This document shows positions 18,267-26,363 of a DNA stretch of 64,000 bases, one piece after another. The notes beneath the pieces were generated by a model. That model was given only the letters and a program-made list of their open reading frames with translations, was not told where the DNA came from and ran no database searches. The DNA comes from SKHV01 sp963678565 (GTDB taxonomy: Bacteria > Bacteroidota > Bacteroidia > Bacteroidales > Prolixibacteraceae). Within the stretch, counting starts at the first letter, position 1; each line of letters begins with the position of its first letter. Position numbers and translations under genes: made by a program. The stretch covers positions 806,001 to 870,000 of the forward strand of contig OY782875.1 in the NCBI GenBank assembly GCA_963678565.1. The letters are read 5' to 3'.

Positions 18267-20090
18267 ATGAGGAAAATTACATCTATACTATTGATATTAT
18301 TTGCCATTCATTTGAATGCACAGGATACGGTGCATTATTCTGGTTCAGTGGTAGCCAATTCCGATTATCATCACGGGCAATTATCGCCTATTGTTGGGGT
18401 ACATAATATTCAGGTTTTGCGTGCTAATCGAGAAATACCCGAAACTGCTGACGATTTCGGCTGGACCTATAATCATGGTCCAAATATGGCTTATTGGAAT
18501 GGAAAATTTTACATTCAATATTTAAGCAACAAAGTGAGTGAGCATATTCCTCCTGGTGCCGTATTTTATTCAAATTCATCTGATGGCTACCAATGGGAAA
18601 AGCCTACGATGCTATTTCCTCCATATAAAATACCTGATGGAACTACAAAAGATGGCATTGAAGGAGAAGCCAAGGATTTATTTGCTGTATTGCATCAACG
18701 AATGGGCTTTTATGTCGCACCCAATGGTCGCTTGTTAACACTTGGATATTTTGGTATCTGCATTGGCGATCATGATAGTCCGAATGATGGAAATGGAATT
18801 GGTCGTGCTGTTCGCGAAATCTATGAAGATGGAACCATGGGACCGATTCATTTTATTCGTTACAATCATGGCTGGAATGAAGAGAATACCCATTATCCTT
18901 CTTGTAAATCATCAAAAGACCATGGATTTAAAAAGGCTTGCGAAGCCTTGCTGGACGATCCATTAATGATGCAACAATGGGTGGAGGAAGCCGATCGTGA
19001 TGATCCATTGATTCCAACAAAGAAACAATATAAAGCATTTTCATATTATCATTTAGAAGATGGTCGAATTGTTGGTTTGTGGAAGCACGCCTTAACTTCG
19101 ATCAGTAATGATGGTGGATTAACCTGGGAGTATAATCCTACTCGTGCACCATTGTTTGTAAATAAAGCAGCAAAAATTTGGGGCGAAAAACTGTCTGATG
19201 GAACTTATGCTACGGTTTATAATCCTTCCCAGTTTCGTTGGCCATTGGCTATTTCAACAAGCAAAGATGGAATTGATTATACCAATTTATATCTGATTAA
19301 TGGCGAAATATCGACTATGCGCTATGGTGGTCAGTTTAAATCGTATGGTCCACAATATGTGCGCGGAATATTAGAAGGAAATGGTCAGGAAGAATTGGAG
19401 GATTTGTGGGTAACTTACAGTATGAACAAAGAGGATATCTGGGTGAGTAAAGTGCCTGTTCCAACAATAGTTTCGGTTAATGAGAACATTGATGAAAACT
19501 TTAATAATGAAGCAACTTTTAATCAATGGAATATTTTCTCACCAATATGGGCGCCAGTAAAAGTCGTTGAAATTGAAGAATCAAATGCCCTTGAGTTACG
19601 CGATAAAGATCCTTACGACTATGCTGTGGCAGAACGTGTTATTCCTGAAGCCGAACAAGTAACTGTAGAGTTTGAGATTGAGCCGCAACAGGAAACTGGA
19701 TTGTTGCAAATTGAGCTGGCCGACAGCAAAGGAGCTGTAGCTTTAAGAATTTCTTTAAATAAAGAAGGAAATATTATAAATAAAGATGCTTATACGCTTG
19801 GTCGAATTGGCGAATACAATGCGAACAAGAAAATGACCATCAGAATTGAAGCAAATTCAATCCGTAATTATTTCGAAGTTTTTGTAAATGGAGAGCGAAA
19901 AACCGGAAGAATGTGCTATCAGAAAGTGAATTCATTTAGTCGTGTGATTTTCCGTACAGGTGAAAAAAGATATTATCCAACGGTTGAATCTCCTCGTATG
20001 CAGAAATTTGATGTAGACAATGGCGGAATACCTGTTGAGGAAGAATCCTATCGAATCTATTCGTTCAAAGCAAAAAGAGGAATTGAATAG
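18267..20090 (+). CDS. Sialidase-fold protein, GH143 candidate, with C-terminal beta-sandwich
   Basis: A 607-residue exported protein with a signal peptide ending near residue 18. Residues ~25-405 look like a sialidase-type beta-propeller. There is an Asp-box-like SNDGGLTW at 280-287 and conserved WNGKFYIQYL, HGWNEENTHYP and YNPSQFRWPLAIS segments. Residues ~415-600 resemble a jelly-roll/concanavalin-like domain (ALELRDKDPYDYAVAERVI, NYFEVFVNGERKTGR). GH143 (2-keto-3-deoxy-D-lyxo-heptulosaric acid hydrolase acting on RG-II) is a sialidase-fold family found fused to GH142 in B. thetaiotaomicron BT1020. Here the next gene looks like GH142, so GH143 is the best guess. The alternative is an uncharacterised BNR-repeat protein. 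Confidence 0.62.
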   Translation: MRKITSILLILFAIHLNAQDTVHYSGSVVANSDYHHGQLSPIVGVHNIQVLRANREIPETADDFGWTYNHGPNMAYWNGKFYIQYLSNKVSEHIPPGAVFYSNSSDGYQWEKPTMLFPPYKIPDGTTKDGIEGEAKDLFAVLHQRMGFYVAPNGRLLTLGYFGICIGDHDSPNDGNGIGRAVREIYEDGTMGPIHFIRYNHGWNEENTHYPSCKSSKDHGFKKACEALLDDPLMMQQWVEEADRDDPLIPTKKQYKAFSYYHLEDGRIVGLWKHALTSISNDGGLTWEYNPTRAPLFVNKAAKIWGEKLSDGTYATVYNPSQFRWPLAISTSKDGIDYTNLYLINGEISTMRYGGQFKSYGPQYVRGILEGNGQEELEDLWVTYSMNKEDIWVSKVPVPTIVSVNENIDENFNNEATFNQWNIFSPIWAPVKVVEIEESNALELRDKDPYDYAVAERVIPEAEQVTVEFEIEPQQETGLLQIELADSKGAVALRISLNKEGNIINKDAYTLGRIGEYNANKKMTIRIEANSIRNYFEVFVNGERKTGRMCYQKVNSFSRVIFRTGEKRYYPTVESPRMQKFDVDNGGIPVEEESYRIYSFKAKRGIE

Positions 20091-20103
20091 TTTGATAAAC
20101 AAA

Positions 20104-20147
20104 ATACAGAATCACAAAAAATGATTATTGTGACTTTGAGACTGTAT
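20104..20147 (+). repeat. Nested inverted repeat between two PUL genes
   Basis: Inner arms TCACAA (20112-20117) and TTGTGA (20128-20133) lie inside outer arms ATACAG (20104-20109) and CTGTAT (20142-20147), in the 74-nt gap upstream of the GH142 candidate. This could be an mRNA structure tuning expression within the operon or a regulator site. There is no T run, so it is not a clear terminator. Confidence 0.3.
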
Positions 20148-20164
20148 GTGTTAAATTAAGAGAA

Positions 20165-21691
20165 ATGAAAAAATATAATAATCTACTTTTCCTATTTGTA
20201 GCAATGCTTTTCTTCGCAAGCTGTACCGATGAGGAGGTATTGCAATACAAAGATTTCAAACACCATGTCGACTACTTTAACCGAATGGAAGATGAGAACA
20301 TTGTACAAGCAATTTCCAATGCTGAATCGTGGAACTGGATGCAACAAAATGTACCTCTTTTCGAATGTCCGCAAGACAATTTTGAGGAGATGTGGTATTA
20401 CCGTTGGTGGACCTTACGCAAGCACATCAAGGAAACTCCAGAAGGATTTGCCATGACAGAATTCTTAGTAGAAAGAAGCTATTCCGATCAATACAACTTG
20501 ATCGCCTGTGCTATCGGGCATCATGTAATGGAATCGCGTTGGTTGCGTACACCCGACTATATGAACCAATATTTGAAAGTTTGGTATCGTGGGAACGATG
20601 GAAAACCGATGGATCGTCTACATAAATTTAGTAGTTGGACCCCTTTTGCTTTACTTCAAAAATATTATGTTGATGGTGACGAAGAGTATCTGCTCGACAT
20701 GCTGCCCGATATGATTGCAGATTACAAACGCTGGGAAAGAGAACGTCGCTTACCCAATGGTTTGTTTTGGCAAGAAGATGTAAAAGATGGGATGGAAGAA
20801 CAGATCAGTGGTGGTCGCCGTGTAAAAAATGCGCGTCCAACCATCAATAGTTATATGATCGGAAACGCATTGGCAATTTCAGAAATGTTGGCGATAAAAG
20901 GCGATTCTGAAACAGCCGACATCTTTAAAGCAAAAGCCGATACCTTGAATAATTTAATCGAAAAATTGTGGAGCAAAAAGCTTCATTTTTACGAAACAAT
21001 TCAGGAAAAAACGCAGGATTATGCAGGAGTTCGCGAAGCAATAGGATTTATTCCTTGGTATTTCAATATTCCTTCGGAAGACAAAAGCCTTGCTTGGGAT
21101 CAGGTGAATACCGAAGATGGTTTCCTAGCTCCTTATGGTTTAACAACTGCCGAACGTCGTCATCCTGAATTCAGAACACATGGTTGCTGTAAGTGTGAGT
21201 GGGATGGAGCTGTGTGGCCATTTGCAACTTCGCAAACTTTAGTGGGAATGGCTAATTTGTTAAACAATTACAAGCAAGATTATGTAAGCGATTCAACTTA
21301 CTTTGCTCAACTAGAATTGTATGTCGAATCGCAGTATCATCGCGGCCGACCATACATTGGCGAATACTTGGACGAATTTACCGGCTATTGGTTAAAAGGA
21401 GATCAAGAGCGTAGTCGGTATTACAATCACTCAACTTTTAACGACTTAATCATTACAGGATTGGTTGGTTTTAGACCTCGAGCAGACGATGTGATTGAAG
21501 TAAATCCATTAATTCCTATTGGAAAATGGGATTACTTCTGTATTGACAAATTGCTTTACAAAGGTAATCTGCTGACGATCGTTTGGGATGAAACTGGTAA
21601 AAAATATGGCAATGGTGCCGGTTTATATGTCCTTAAAAATGGTGAAGAAATAGGCCGTACTTCGATACTCGAAGAACTAATTATTCAATAA
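20165..21691 (+). CDS. GH142-like (alpha/alpha)6 glycosidase lipoprotein
   Basis: The product (508 residues) is a lipoprotein (lipobox FASC, Cys20) with an MGH1-like (alpha/alpha)6-barrel pattern: MWYYRWWTLRKHI, RWLRTPDYMNQYLKVWYRG, NGLFWQEDVKDGMEEQISGG, RPTINSYMIGNALAISEM, KCEWDGAVWPFATSQT and HSTFNDLIITGLVGFRP. This fits GH142 (beta-L-arabinofuranosidase acting on RG-II), known as one of two catalytic domains of BT1020. The upstream neighbour looks like the other domain (GH143), so the pair may be a split version of that enzyme. A trehalase/mannosidase-type clan GH-G enzyme cannot be excluded. The gene starts 74 nt after its neighbour and ends 22 nt before a DUF3826 gene. Confidence 0.68.
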   Translation: MKKYNNLLFLFVAMLFFASCTDEEVLQYKDFKHHVDYFNRMEDENIVQAISNAESWNWMQQNVPLFECPQDNFEEMWYYRWWTLRKHIKETPEGFAMTEFLVERSYSDQYNLIACAIGHHVMESRWLRTPDYMNQYLKVWYRGNDGKPMDRLHKFSSWTPFALLQKYYVDGDEEYLLDMLPDMIADYKRWERERRLPNGLFWQEDVKDGMEEQISGGRRVKNARPTINSYMIGNALAISEMLAIKGDSETADIFKAKADTLNNLIEKLWSKKLHFYETIQEKTQDYAGVREAIGFIPWYFNIPSEDKSLAWDQVNTEDGFLAPYGLTTAERRHPEFRTHGCCKCEWDGAVWPFATSQTLVGMANLLNNYKQDYVSDSTYFAQLELYVESQYHRGRPYIGEYLDEFTGYWLKGDQERSRYYNHSTFNDLIITGLVGFRPRADDVIEVNPLIPIGKWDYFCIDKLLYKGNLLTIVWDETGKKYGNGAGLYVLKNGEEIGRTSILEELIIQ

Positions 21692-21713
21692 TCGTTTTCT
21701 AAACTTACACAGT

Positions 21714-22355
21714 ATGCAAAACCTTAAAATATCTTATGTAATCGTTTTCTTGTTTTTTATTGCAACCGGTTTTCCTTCGATTGCTGGTACTATTGAGTTA
21801 GAAGCAAGTCAGGTTGAGAAAGTGGAAAAGTGGGTTGGAGAATTGAACCTCAATAACGATGAAACGGCTGATCAAGTAGTGACTGTTATTGCAACCCATT
21901 TAACATTAATCCGCAAGTGGCATAACGAACATCCTTACACAACAGTACCAGCCGGAGTAAATCCAAGAACTGGTGAACAACTAACCAAGTTAGATCGTGA
22001 AATGATTGCTGATTCTGCGCAGCCTGATTCAATTCATGAAAATTTAATGAATGGATTGCGAGCAAATCTATCTGAGGAGCAAGTCGAATTTATATTGGAT
22101 AAATACACGGTTGGCAAAGTGGATTTTACGTTTCCGGTTTACAAGCAAATTGTACCTGATATGACTGCCGAAGAAGAGGCAAAAATTCTTGAGTACTTAA
22201 AAGAAGCCCGTGAAATGGCCGTTGATTATAAGAATATGAAAGAGATTTCTGCAATTTTCGAAATATATAAAACCAAGTGCGAAAAGCATTTAATCAATAA
22301 TGGACGCGATTGGAGAGCTCTGTACAAAGCTTTTGTGAAGTCCTTACGTGATTAG
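21714..22355 (+). CDS. DUF3826 secreted protein (copy 2)
   Basis: A 213-residue exported protein with a signal peptide ending near IAGTIE. It shows the DUF3826 plan clearly: LEASQVEKVEKWVGELNLNN, VIATHLTLIRKWHNEHPY, PAGVNPRTGEQLTKLDR, FILDKYTVGKVDFTFPVY and AKILEYLKEAREMAVD, with C-terminal KHLINNGRDW. It is all-helical by composition and has no recognisable catalytic motif. The copy at 12108 is clearly diverged from it, so they are not a recent duplication. The two copies bracket the GH140/GH43/GH143/GH142 block. Function is unknown; a role tied to pectin side-chain processing is suggested only by location. Confidence 0.85.
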   Translation: MQNLKISYVIVFLFFIATGFPSIAGTIELEASQVEKVEKWVGELNLNNDETADQVVTVIATHLTLIRKWHNEHPYTTVPAGVNPRTGEQLTKLDREMIADSAQPDSIHENLMNGLRANLSEEQVEFILDKYTVGKVDFTFPVYKQIVPDMTAEEEAKILEYLKEAREMAVDYKNMKEISAIFEIYKTKCEKHLINNGRDWRALYKAFVKSLRD

Positions 22356-22395
22356 ATTCAATGATGGTTGGTTTGAATAAATTTTAAATAAGAAT

Positions 22396-23139
22396 ATGAT
22401 GAGTGAAATTATTACCTCCGAGCAAGTAAGCCAATTTAATCGTGATGGCTTTGTAATTCTTCGAAATGTTATTTCTCAAGAAATGATTGAGAAAATTCAA
22501 TCTGAATGTGAGCGATTTATAAAAGAAAAAGATGCTGAAATGGATGCCAAGGGCATTGAGGTAGATGAAATAAATCATAAAGGGAAACGCTATTTTATTG
22601 CAATGCGGAATAAGGATAGTCAAGCAATGCAAGAATTATTGTATGGTAAAGAATTAGAAGAAATAACACGTAAAATCTTGGGCGAAAATGTTTATCTCTT
22701 TTTGGAGCAGTTTGTTGTGAAAGCTGCCGATAAAGGGATGAAATTTGCATGGCATCAGGATTCGGGATATGTAGTTGAAGCGCATGAAACCTACTTGTCG
22801 TGTTGGTTGCCATTGGACGATGTGGATGAAGAAAATGGAACTGTTTATTTGCTTACCTACGATGAGGCTCAAACCAGAGAACGTATCGATCATAAATTAG
22901 AAAGCAAAACCAATGATATGGTTGGTTATTTTGGCGATAATCCGGGAACACCTGCAATTTTGAAAAAAGGAGATATGGCGCTTTTTTCAAGTACCTGTTT
23001 TCATCGCAGCGGTTCAAATAATACCAATAAATCGCGCCGGGTGCTTTTAATGCAATATTCCAAAGCTCCAATTATGAAAGGAGATGCTCCTTTATACTTG
23101 GCCGAACCATTCATTGTCGACGGAGAAAACCAGAAATAA
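22396..23139 (+). CDS. Phytanoyl-CoA dioxygenase (PhyH) family Fe(II)/2-oxoglutarate oxygenase
   Basis: This 247-residue protein without a signal peptide should be a cytoplasmic Fe(II)/2-oxoglutarate oxygenase. The facial triad is visible: HQD in AWHQDSGY (H120, D122) and H203 in CFHRSGSN, with the 2-oxoglutarate-binding Arg in NKSRRVLLMQY. PhyH proteins hydroxylate diverse small molecules, and hydroxylation of an O-methyl group would release formaldehyde and demethylate the substrate. Inside a pectin PUL a methylated or deoxy sugar is a reasonable but untested substrate. It starts the non-hydrolytic block that continues with a sodium symporter and a URO-D-type protein. ATG 22399 is an alternative start. 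Confidence 0.85.
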   Translation: MMSEIITSEQVSQFNRDGFVILRNVISQEMIEKIQSECERFIKEKDAEMDAKGIEVDEINHKGKRYFIAMRNKDSQAMQELLYGKELEEITRKILGENVYLFLEQFVVKAADKGMKFAWHQDSGYVVEAHETYLSCWLPLDDVDEENGTVYLLTYDEAQTRERIDHKLESKTNDMVGYFGDNPGTPAILKKGDMALFSSTCFHRSGSNNTNKSRRVLLMQYSKAPIMKGDAPLYLAEPFIVDGENQK

Positions 23140-23179
23140 TAATCATCGAACCAATCGAAAACTTAACTAAACAAAAACC

Positions 23180-24802
23180 ATGGAAAGTATACATAGCTAC
23201 TTAAATACTATCGACTTTGTGGTAGTTGGCATCTATCTTTTGGTGCTTATTGGTATTGGGTATTGGGTGAGTTTTGTGAAAAAAAAAGAGGAAAATGAAA
23301 ACCTGTTTCTAGCAAACCGATCACTTACTTGGCCTAGTATTGGATTAACCATGTGGGGAACTAATGTGGGGCCTTCAATGCTAATCGCATCTGCAAGTAT
23401 TGGTTATACCTCAGGTGTAGTTGCCGGAAATTTTGCTTGGTATGCCTTTCCATTTATTTTTATGCTGGCGGTGGTTTTTGCACCTCGCTACTTAAAAGCC
23501 AATGTAATGACTCTTCCCGAATTCATGGGAAAGCGCTTTGACAATTCAACACGCAATATGTTGGCATGGTATTCTTTGGTTACCATTTTAATTTCGTGGT
23601 TAGCACTTACCTTATATGCAGGTGGTATTTTAGTTGGTCAGATTTTGAATCTCCCTTTATGGAGTTCAGTGGTGATTTTGGTATTAATTGCTGCATTTTT
23701 TACCATAGCTGGAGGCTTGAAGGCCATTGCTTACACCAATGTATTTCAAATGATTTTGTTAATTGTTGTATCCGCTATTCTAACTTTTGTTGGGGTGTAT
23801 AAGGCTGGTGGAGTTATGGCAATTTTTGAGAATACACCTAGCGATTATTGGAATTTGTTACGTCCAATGGACGATCCAAATTATCCTTGGTTGGCCATTG
23901 TTTTGGGTTATCCGGTAATGGGGGTTTGGTTTTGGTGTACCGATCAAAGCATGGTACAATCTGTGCTTGGTGCAAAAACATTAAAACAAGGTCAATTAGG
24001 AGCAAACCTGACGGGATGGCTAAAAATATTCGATGTGGCTTTATTTATTATTCCGGGGATTATCTGTTTTATTTTATTTCCAAATTTATCGAATCCCGAC
24101 GAAGCCTATATGACAATGGTAACACGTTTATTTCCTTCAGGAATGACAGGTTTGGTTATGGCAGTTCTGATTGCTGCTTTAGTGAGTACCATCGATTCTG
24201 CATTGAATTCTTTGAGCACGGTTTTTACCATGGATATTTACGTGAAGAAATTTAAACCCAAAGCTTCACAAAAGCAAATTGTAAGCATTGGCCGTATAGT
24301 TACGGTTTTGGGCGCAATTATCGCCATCTTTTTAACCTTGGCAATTGATTCAATTAAAGGACTGAATTTATTTGATACTTTTCAGGCGGTACTTGGATTT
24401 TTAGCACCTCCTATGGCGGTTGTTTTCTTGTTTGGTGTGCTGTGGAAAAAGACGACAATTAAAGCTGCAAATACTGCAATTTGGCTGGGCACGGTTATCA
24501 GTATCGGAACCGGAATTGTCTATTTGTTTGTTGCTCCTGATCTGCTTGCAAATTTCAATCTATTGCAAAAACTTCTGATTGCTCTGCAATCGATACATTT
24601 TTTGTTACTCTCGTTTTTCTTATTTGTAATTATTGCGGTAATGACGTACGTAATTACAACTGTAGATAGAAGAAATGGAAATAAGGAAGTAAGTGAATTA
24701 GACCTAACTGAGATTGCAAAACCATCGAGAAAAGTAAAATTCGCTTGGGGCATTTTAATTGTATTTATGATTGGTATGTACTTGCTATTTAATGGACACT
24801 AA
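23180..24802 (+). CDS. Sodium:solute symporter family (SSS) transporter
   Basis: A 540-residue inner-membrane protein with about 14 hydrophobic segments in the SSS (SLC5-like) arrangement. TM1 is at TIDFVVVGIYLLVLIGIGYW, followed by LFLANRSLTWPSIGLTMWGT, a conserved start of this family, and a later AALVSTIDSALNSLSTVFTMD motif typical of TM8. It should import a sugar or sugar acid with sodium, in line with sequences annotated as sodium/glucose cotransporters in Bacteroidota PULs. Substrate specificity is not readable. Neighbours (PhyH oxygenase upstream, URO-D-type protein downstream) suggest that the imported compound is what those enzymes modify. Confidence 0.9.
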   Translation: MESIHSYLNTIDFVVVGIYLLVLIGIGYWVSFVKKKEENENLFLANRSLTWPSIGLTMWGTNVGPSMLIASASIGYTSGVVAGNFAWYAFPFIFMLAVVFAPRYLKANVMTLPEFMGKRFDNSTRNMLAWYSLVTILISWLALTLYAGGILVGQILNLPLWSSVVILVLIAAFFTIAGGLKAIAYTNVFQMILLIVVSAILTFVGVYKAGGVMAIFENTPSDYWNLLRPMDDPNYPWLAIVLGYPVMGVWFWCTDQSMVQSVLGAKTLKQGQLGANLTGWLKIFDVALFIIPGIICFILFPNLSNPDEAYMTMVTRLFPSGMTGLVMAVLIAALVSTIDSALNSLSTVFTMDIYVKKFKPKASQKQIVSIGRIVTVLGAIIAIFLTLAIDSIKGLNLFDTFQAVLGFLAPPMAVVFLFGVLWKKTTIKAANTAIWLGTVISIGTGIVYLFVAPDLLANFNLLQKLLIALQSIHFLLLSFFLFVIIAVMTYVITTVDRRNGNKEVSELDLTEIAKPSRKVKFAWGILIVFMIGMYLLFNGH

Positions 24803-24894
24803 AGAATGGGGAATCGATTATGGAACAGCAAATAGTGCTTTTTAGTACGTGAATCGGAGCACTCAGAAAGTAAAGCTGATTTTACACCTACATT

Positions 24895-25938
24895 ATGAAT
24901 TATATGAACCATAAAGAACGATTTTTTGCGACCATTGCTAATGAAGAAGTTGATCGACCTGCTTCGTGGTTAGGACTTCCAGTTCCTGATGCTGAACCTG
25001 GCTTATTCAAGCACTTCAAGGTGAATTCGGTCGATGAATTAAAACAAATGATCGACGATGATATTTATCCAATTGAGGTGCCTTATAATTATCCTCCTTC
25101 GAACCATATTGCTTGTGCATTCGATTTTGCAAAATTAAAGCACGACGATACACCTGATGAGCGAACCCTAACTGCCCCCGGTTTTTTTGAAGATTTTACC
25201 GATCCAGCAGATGTGGATCAATTCAATTGGCCCGATCCCGAAAAATATTTAGACCGTGTAGCTGCAAATTCAATTGCCCGTTCGATTGATCCCAATTATG
25301 CACGAATGGGTATCATGTGGAGTGCTCACTTTCAGGATGCTTGTGCTGCCTTTGGTATGGAGCAGGCGCTGATTACTATGATGATGAATCCAGAGATGTT
25401 CAAGGCAGTTATTGATCGAATTACGAAATTCTACCTAAAAGCAAATGAATTATTTTATGAAGCTACAAAAGGCCATTTAGATGCCGTGTTAATTGGCAAC
25501 GATTTTGGAAGTCAAACCGGATTAATGGTTGGGCCCGATGAACTTCGAAAATACGTGTTTGATGGAACCAAACAATTCATTGAACAGGCGCACAGTTATG
25601 GCTTGAAAGTGATTCATCATTCTTGTGGCTCCATCTTTCCAATTATTGATGACTTAATCGATTTAGGAGTTGATTCGGTTCATCCTATTCAAGCGAAAGC
25701 AAGCGATATGGAAGCTGAAAAATTAAAAGAAAATTTCTTTGGTAAAACTTCATTTTGTGGCGGTGTTGATGCTCAGCATCTGTTAGTGAACGGAAAACCT
25801 GAAGAGGTTACCAAAAGAGTACACGAATTGAAAGAGCTGTTTCCAACGGGTTTGATTATTTCACCAAGTCACGAGGCTGTATTGCCTGATATTCCACCTG
25901 CAAATGTAGAAGCGCTTTTCAAAGCTGTAAATTCTTAA
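24895..25938 (+). CDS. URO-D superfamily protein, methyltransferase-like, zinc site partly kept
   Basis: A 347-residue cytoplasmic protein of the uroporphyrinogen decarboxylase superfamily, in the branch that includes MtaA/MtbA/CmuA methyltransferases rather than HemE. Evidence is the NHKERFFATIANEEVDRP start, the H242-x-C244 metal pair in VIHHSCGSIFP, FCGGVDAQHLLVNGKPEEV and SPSHEAVLPDIPPANVEAL. The usual second Cys position in the last motif is His here. Such proteins transfer methyl groups between corrinoid proteins and thiols or methylated substrates. In this PUL it may act on a methylated sugar or methanol and may work with the corrinoid protein at 45807; this is inference. It sits 92 nt after the symporter and 18 nt before a rhamnose-mutarotase-type gene. 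Confidence 0.82.
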   Translation: MNYMNHKERFFATIANEEVDRPASWLGLPVPDAEPGLFKHFKVNSVDELKQMIDDDIYPIEVPYNYPPSNHIACAFDFAKLKHDDTPDERTLTAPGFFEDFTDPADVDQFNWPDPEKYLDRVAANSIARSIDPNYARMGIMWSAHFQDACAAFGMEQALITMMMNPEMFKAVIDRITKFYLKANELFYEATKGHLDAVLIGNDFGSQTGLMVGPDELRKYVFDGTKQFIEQAHSYGLKVIHHSCGSIFPIIDDLIDLGVDSVHPIQAKASDMEAEKLKENFFGKTSFCGGVDAQHLLVNGKPEEVTKRVHELKELFPTGLIISPSHEAVLPDIPPANVEALFKAVNS

Positions 25939-25956
25939 TATCCAAGAATCCAAGAA

Positions 25957-26280
25957 ATGAAACGAATAGGACAAACCATAAAATTAAAACCTGAAGGCGA
26001 AGTAGCTTATGTGAAATACCATGCAGCAACTTGGCCGGGGGTATTGGCAAAGATTAAAGAGTGTAATATTCAGCATTATTCAATATGGAAGCGCGGATTA
26101 ACGCTTTTTGCCTATATGGAATATGTTGGTGACGATTTTAATACCGACATGGGAAAAATGGCGGCTCACGAAGAAACGCAAAAATGGTGGAGTGTTGTGA
26201 AGCCCTTAATGCAACCTTTCGATGATATTCAAAATGATGAGTTTTGGAGTAATATGGAAGAAATTTTTTATCTTGACTAA
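25957..26280 (+). CDS. L-rhamnose mutarotase family protein (RhaM-like, DUF718)
   Basis: At 107 residues this matches the usual size of L-rhamnose mutarotases, small dimeric alpha/beta-barrel proteins that interconvert alpha and beta L-rhamnopyranose. Recognisable features are RIGQTIKLKPEGEVAYVKYH at the start, IQHYSIWKRGLTLFAYMEYVG and the C-terminal WWSVVKPLMQPFDD segment. The next gene is RhaT and a GH106 rhamnosidase lies downstream, which supports L-rhamnose as substrate. The family also includes L-fucose mutarotase-like members, so a related 6-deoxy sugar cannot be excluded. It has no signal peptide and is probably cytoplasmic. Confidence 0.88.
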   Translation: MKRIGQTIKLKPEGEVAYVKYHAATWPGVLAKIKECNIQHYSIWKRGLTLFAYMEYVGDDFNTDMGKMAAHEETQKWWSVVKPLMQPFDDIQNDEFWSNMEEIFYLD

Positions 26281-26363
26281 CAGCTTGTTATGAAAATGAC
26301 CAATGCTAGATAAACCAACAACCTAAAAGTCTCATTAGAGGATTTAAAAGAAAAACTAAACAA

